A model generated the notes under the pieces. That model searched no databases and was not told where the DNA came from. It worked only from the letters and a program-made list of their open reading frames with translations. Positions 5,522-8,588 of a stretch of 8,588 nt of DNA are shown here, in pieces (within the stretch, counting starts at the first letter, position 1; each line of letters begins with the position of its first letter). The stretch lies in NCBI GenBank assembly GCA_017454565.1, contig JAFTCS010000257.1:1-8588 (forward strand), given 5' to 3'. The translations under genes were made by a program, and so were the position numbers. Origin of the DNA: Clostridia bacterium (GTDB lineage: Bacteria; Bacillota; Clostridia; Oscillospirales; Acutalibacteraceae).

Positions 5522-6250
5522 ATGCTCATACAGCTTTTAAGACAGGGTATGGACATTACTTCGGTGATCATCTATATCCTTTCGGTTCTGATGATAATTT
5601 TTCTTATTAATCCCCTGCATGAGTGTGCTCACGGCTTTATGGCCTACAAATTAGGCGACAGAACCGCCAAAAATCAGGGCAGACTTACTCTCAATCCCCT
5701 TGCCCATTTGGATTATATGGGTGCGATCACCATGCTTATCATAGGCTTCGGCTGGGCAAAACCCGTTCCTGTAAATCCGAGGAACTTCAAGAAGCCGCGT
5801 GTCGGCATGCTGCTCACTGCTCTGGCCGGTCCGGTCTCCAATCTGCTTGCCGCTGTTCTCGGCGGACTGATAATGAACGCGATCTATACGATAATGATAA
5901 AAAACGGAAGCTTCATATACTACAACGGCAGTATATATCTGAATCTTGGGTATGAGCTGGGAGCCATGAAGTACGTTTTCCTCTTCATTGAGTTTTTTAT
6001 CATTATCAATATTTCCCTTGCGGTATTCAACCTGATACCCATTCCGCCGCTTGACGGCTCAAAGATACTCTTTTCTTTCCTGCCGCCGTCCGTGGCTTTC
6101 AAGGCTCAGCGCTATGAGATGTATATTTCGATCGTCCTTTTGGTACTGGTAGTCACCGGCGGACTCAGCAATATACTCTACCCTGTTCAGGAATGGCTGT
6201 ACGGACTTATCAACCAGCTTACGGCACTTCCTTTCTCATGGGCATGGTAA
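5522..6250 (+). CDS. Site-2 protease family (M50) membrane metallopeptidase
   Basis: The product is 242 residues and strongly hydrophobic, with membrane segments near 12-32, 64-78, 95-127, 148-172 and 197-215. The zinc site HECAH (HExxH) is at 33-37 within the first segment. The conserved NPLAHLD is at 58-64, and the third ligand motif NLIPIPPLDG ends with D178. This is the compact YwhC-like form of the M50 family, which cuts substrates within the membrane. It lacks the PDZ domain of RseP and the CBS domain of SpoIVFB-type proteases. The substrate is unknown. The ATG follows AAAGGA (5506-5511) at 10 nt. scpA begins 15 nt after its stop, so the two are probably in one operon. Confidence 0.93.
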   Translation: MLIQLLRQGMDITSVIIYILSVLMIIFLINPLHECAHGFMAYKLGDRTAKNQGRLTLNPLAHLDYMGAITMLIIGFGWAKPVPVNPRNFKKPRVGMLLTALAGPVSNLLAAVLGGLIMNAIYTIMIKNGSFIYYNGSIYLNLGYELGAMKYVFLFIEFFIIINISLAVFNLIPIPPLDGSKILFSFLPPSVAFKAQRYEMYISIVLLVLVVTGGLSNILYPVQEWLYGLINQLTALPFSWAW

Positions 6251-6252
6251 AC

Positions 6253-6258
6253 AGGAGA
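6253..6258 (+). promoter_or_regulatory. Ribosome binding site supporting a TTG start for scpA
   Basis: AGGAGA lies 7 nt before TTG at 6266. The first in-frame ATG is at about residue 42, well inside the conserved ScpA N-terminus. The TTG start is therefore the only one that preserves the family start. Confidence 0.8.
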
Positions 6259-6265
6259 ATGTAAA

Positions 6266-6967
6266 TTGGAAAAGCTTTCCTACAAAACTAACGTGTTTGA
6301 AGGCCCTCTCGACCTTCTTCTGCACCTGATAGAAAAAAACAAACTCAACATTTATGACATACTCATCTCGGAACTGCTTGATCAGTATATGGAACAGATA
6401 GACATCATGCAGCAGCAGGATCTTGACATTGCAGGTGAGTTTCTGTCAATGGCTTCCAAGCTGATACAGATAAAATCCGCAATGCTCCTCCCGAAGTATG
6501 AGGAAGCCGAAGAAATGCGCAAGGAGCTTTCCGGTCAGCTTATTGAATACCGTAAGTGCAAGCGTGTGGCTGCCATGCTTTCAGAGAGGGTCAGCTTTGA
6601 CAGCTACTGCCGCGAACCGTCAAAAATAAAAGCGGATATGAAATATAAGCGCATCCACGAGCCGGACTACCTTATTCCTGCCTATCTATCGGCTGTGGGG
6701 CGCGGCAAGATAAGGATACCTCCCCCGAAGGATGCCTTTTCAGGAATAGTCGCCCGAAGGATAGTGTCGGTCAGCTCAAAGATATACGGAGTCATAAGGA
6801 AACTCAGGAAAGGCGAAAGCAGACCTTACCGTGAGATGTTTGACGATGCTGAGGATAAAAGTGAGCTTGTGGCTACCTTCCTTGCCATACTTGAACTTAT
6901 CAAGGGCAAAAGAGTACGGGTAATAGGTGACGGAGAGGACTGCGAACTTGTTCTGAATACAAATTAA
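6266..6967 (+). CDS. scpA: Segregation and condensation protein A
   Basis: The product is 233 residues. ScpA is the kleisin that bridges the SMC heads and, with ScpB, forms the bacterial condensin that organises and segregates the chromosome. The N-terminal signature FEGPLDLLLHLIEKNKLNIYDI (11-32) binds the SMC neck in the family. The middle, with a charged AEEMRKELSGQLIEYRKCKR helix (81-100), contacts ScpB. The C-terminal winged helix (about 185-231) contains LVATFLAILELIKGKR. The translation starts at TTG, read as Met. scpB follows after 22 nt. No smc gene is in the window, which is normal because smc is often elsewhere. Confidence 0.95.
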   Translation: MEKLSYKTNVFEGPLDLLLHLIEKNKLNIYDILISELLDQYMEQIDIMQQQDLDIAGEFLSMASKLIQIKSAMLLPKYEEAEEMRKELSGQLIEYRKCKRVAAMLSERVSFDSYCREPSKIKADMKYKRIHEPDYLIPAYLSAVGRGKIRIPPPKDAFSGIVARRIVSVSSKIYGVIRKLRKGESRPYREMFDDAEDKSELVATFLAILELIKGKRVRVIGDGEDCELVLNTN

Positions 6968-6989
6968 TGATCGTTGGTGGTGGAACAGA

Positions 6990-7607
6990 ATGGAACGAGC
7001 AAAGCTGAAAAGTACAATAGAAGCCATACTTTTTGCCTGTGGAACTCCTGTGGAGGCGGAAAGGATAGCTCAGGCACTGGAGATCAGTACGGACTATGCC
7101 GCCGATGTCTGCGAGGAGCTTATAAGGGAATACGCAGACGAGGAGCGTGGAATACGCATAGTAAGGCTGAGCAAAAGCTACCAGATGTGTACCCGCGAGG
7201 AATACGCCGAGCCGATCAGGACGGTCATGGACATAAAGCGCAACTCTCCGCTCTCACAGGCCGCCGCCGAGGTGCTGGCGGTCATAGCATACAACCAGCC
7301 GGTCACAAAGGCTTTTGTCGAGCAGGTGCGCGGCGTCGACTGCTCAGGCGTAATAAGCGGACTGATCTCAAGACAGCTCATTGAAGAAAAGGGACGTCTT
7401 GAGCTGCCCGGCAGACCGCTGGTTTACGGCACTACGGAGCATTTTCTGAGGTGTTTCAACATTTCATCCATTGAAGAGCTGCCGCCTCTGCCCGATGACA
7501 GCGAGGATGAATCCGCACCGGCAGAAAAGGACGCCATGACATTGGACGATTATATATCCGCGCAGGAAAACGAAGAAGGGACAACGGAGCAGGGTGAACA
7601 GAAATGA
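6990..7607 (+). CDS. scpB: Segregation and condensation protein B
   Basis: The product is 205 residues. ScpB dimerises and binds the centre of ScpA within the SMC complex. It has the two winged-helix domains of the family. The first starts KSTIEAILFACGTPVEAERIA (6-26). The second contains the signature SQAAAEVLAVIAYNQPVTK (89-107), then RGVD (114-117) and GRPLVYGTTEHFLRCF (141-156). The acidic tail (165-205) is variable in the family. The ribosome site is weak (GGTGGTGG, 6976-6983), so expression may depend partly on ScpA translation. Its stop overlaps the start of the next gene by 4 nt (ATGA). Confidence 0.95.
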   Translation: MERAKLKSTIEAILFACGTPVEAERIAQALEISTDYAADVCEELIREYADEERGIRIVRLSKSYQMCTREEYAEPIRTVMDIKRNSPLSQAAAEVLAVIAYNQPVTKAFVEQVRGVDCSGVISGLISRQLIEEKGRLELPGRPLVYGTTEHFLRCFNISSIEELPPLPDDSEDESAPAEKDAMTLDDYISAQENEEGTTEQGEQK

Positions 7608-8311
7608 ACGTATTTATGCTGATACTTGCGGGTATCATACTTATAATACTTCTGCTGCTTTTATGTCCGCTTTCGATAAAGATCGTCTATGACGACAAGG
7701 TGCACCTCAGAGTGGGATACTTCTTCCCTGTTTTTAAGATCCCGCTTGAAAAAAAGGTGATAACCGACCCGAAAAAGCTTGCAAAGCTTGAAAAAAAGAA
7801 GCAGAAAAAAGAAGAAAAGAAAAAACGCCAAGAAGAAAAGAAGCGTCTCAAGGAAGAAAAGCTCCGGCAGAAAGCCGAAGCAGAGGGCAGGCCGCTGCCC
7901 GAAAAAAAGCCGAACTTCATTGTCAGAACGATAAAGGAGGAGGGCGTTTCGGGGCTTATCGGGCTGCTTAAAGAGATCGTGCGCATAATCGGCGGACTGA
8001 TGAAGAAAATCACGGATCATCTTGTGATCTCGAGAATGGATCTGCAGATCGCCGTAGCCAGCGAGGACGCCGCTCAGACAGCCTTACTGTACGGCAGGAT
8101 ATGCAGCGCCGTCTATCCTCTTATCAACTTTATATCCGGCCATGTAAAGAAGTGCAGTCACCATGAACGTATCGCTCCGGTATTCACTGCGGAGAAAACC
8201 CGGGCCTATTTTCTTATAAAAGCAAGGATAATCCCCTTCTTCATTCTGAGCGGGGCTGTGAAAGCAGGTATAAAATTCCTTAAAACTATGCTCTCAAAGA
8301 ACCCGAAATAA
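7604..8311 (+). CDS. DUF2953 family membrane-anchored protein (YtfI-like)
   Basis: The product is 235 residues. An N-terminal hydrophobic segment (5-25) should anchor it in the membrane. A Lys/Glu-rich helical stretch (about 56-91), nearly all charged, follows. The DUF2953 core is recognisable near 145-170 with MDLQIAVASEDAAQTALLYG, an A-x-x-Y-P segment near 169-172, and a second hydrophobic stretch near 203-219. The function of the family is not known to me. In Bacillus the DUF2953 gene ytfI is directly upstream of ytfJ, as here, and YtfJ relatives act in spore germination. A sporulation link is therefore plausible but only by neighbourhood. It overlaps scpB by 4 nt, implying translational coupling. 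Confidence 0.85.
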   Translation: MNVFMLILAGIILIILLLLLCPLSIKIVYDDKVHLRVGYFFPVFKIPLEKKVITDPKKLAKLEKKKQKKEEKKKRQEEKKRLKEEKLRQKAEAEGRPLPEKKPNFIVRTIKEEGVSGLIGLLKEIVRIIGGLMKKITDHLVISRMDLQIAVASEDAAQTALLYGRICSAVYPLINFISGHVKKCSHHERIAPVFTAEKTRAYFLIKARIIPFFILSGAVKAGIKFLKTMLSKNPK

Positions 8312-8328
8312 GCTAAACACAAGTTTTT

Positions 8329-8347
8329 GGGGGAAAGGGTTTCCCCC
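8329..8347 (+). other. GC-rich perfect hairpin after the DUF2953 gene
   Basis: GGGGGAAA (8329-8336) and TTTCCCCC (8340-8347) form a perfect 8-bp stem with a GGG loop, extendable by G-U pairs. It begins 18 nt after the stop. No T-run follows on either strand (five T lie before it on the plus strand), so it is not a canonical terminator. It may protect the 3' end of the scp transcript or be a dispersed intergenic repeat. Confidence 0.6.
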
Positions 8348-8375
8348 GGTGTATCTGACCGCACGAAAGTAACCC

Positions 8376-8437
8376 CATACTCACAGTATGAAATATCTTG
8401 CAAAATCAGCCAAACTGTATTATACTAATCAGTATAA
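8376..8437 (+). promoter_or_regulatory. Paired operator-like inverted repeats around the ytfJ promoter
   Basis: CATACT-cac-AGTATG occupies 8376-8390 just upstream of the -35. TTATACT-aatc-AGTATAA occupies 8420-8437 and covers the -10. Both share ATACT/AGTAT arms, with spacers of 3 and 4 bp. Their placement fits binding of a dimeric regulator, but the regulator is unknown and one copy necessarily includes the -10 bases. Confidence 0.45.
8398..8426 (+). promoter_or_regulatory. Sigma-A-like promoter of ytfJ
   Basis: TTGCAA (8398-8403), a 17-bp spacer and TATACT (8421-8426) closely resemble the efp promoter, which shares the same -35. Transcription would start near 8433, about 45 nt before the ATG. 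Vegetative-type elements here suggest transcription outside the forespore programme, although sporulation sigma sites could be missed by eye. Confidence 0.7.
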
Positions 8438-8477
8438 GCATTGAAAAATTCAGAATATATAAAAGGCGGTGTTTATT

Positions 8478-8588
8478 ATGAGTGATCGTCCTATCGAAGG
8501 TCTGATGGGTACAACACTTGAAAAGATCAGAGACATGGTAGACGTTAACACTATCATCGGCTCACCTATCACTGTTCCCGGCGGAACA
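8478..8588 (+). CDS. ytfJ: YtfJ/GerW family protein, N-terminal part
   Basis: The first 37 residues are present before the window ends. They begin MSDRPIEGLMGTTLEKIRDM and continue VDVNTIIGSPITVPGGT. The PIEGLMxTTxExIxxMVDVNTIIGxP pattern is the hallmark of the YtfJ family. In Bacillus this protein (GerW) is made in the forespore and affects spore germination, but relatives occur in organisms not known to sporulate. The ribosome site AAGGCGG (8463-8469) is one base off consensus. The start is fixed by the family N-terminus, and the DUF2953 gene upstream supports the assignment. Confidence 0.93.
   Translation, partial: MSDRPIEGLMGTTLEKIRDMVDVNTIIGSPITVPGGT

Noticed and set aside
7750..7870. 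A-rich tract in the DUF2953 gene as a possible slippage or frameshift site
   Set aside because: The frame is intact through the tract, and the A-runs are explained by Lys/Glu codons; no alternative product is suggested.

Overview
The window is an ordinary chromosomal segment from a Gram-positive, Clostridia-type bacterium. A Ruminococcus-like member of the Oscillospiraceae is the best guess, because the protein families and gene order are clostridial (YqeG, a CD1247-type zinc-ribbon protein, YtfJ) and the promoters and Shine-Dalgarno sites are strong and low-GC in style. This assignment comes from remembered family and synteny patterns, not from a search. I see no mobile element, CRISPR array, tRNA, rRNA or defence system.

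Layout. (1) 1-960, minus strand: a zinc-ribbon protein with a long Ala/Glu/Arg helix, a 34-residue tandem repeat and a Pro/Gln-rich tail. Its frame is closed by TAA at 88-90, but it continues open and similar in composition to the window edge. (2) 961-1369: a non-coding divergent promoter region. (3) 1370-1546: rpsU, followed by a long-loop terminator-like hairpin. (4) 1664-4026: yqeG, a DUF6572-like gene, aroQ and an M24 aminopeptidase P family gene, closely spaced and all on the plus strand. (5) 4221-5258: efp with its own promoter, then a CD1247-type acidic zinc-ribbon gene and a good terminator. (6) 5522-8311: a site-2 protease family gene, scpA, scpB and a DUF2953 gene in one tight run. 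(7) 8478-8588: the start of ytfJ behind its own promoter, cut by the window end.

How the genes work together. Region 4-5 matches the aroQ-aminopeptidase-efp neighbourhood known from Bacillus (yqhS-yqhT-efp) and links shikimate synthesis, peptide turnover and translation of polyproline stretches. ScpA and ScpB are the non-SMC subunits of the bacterial condensin. DUF2953 followed by ytfJ is the ytfI-ytfJ pair of Bacillus and points to a spore-forming ancestry.

Most unusual points. The first gene carries an in-frame stop inside a repetitive Pro/Gln tail and also a Cys-to-Tyr change in its zinc knuckle. Two inverted repeats with the same ATACT/AGTAT arms lie just upstream of, and on, the ytfJ promoter. 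A perfect long-loop inverted repeat sits between rpsU and yqeG, where no separate promoter is visible. None of these amounts to a demonstrated new system.
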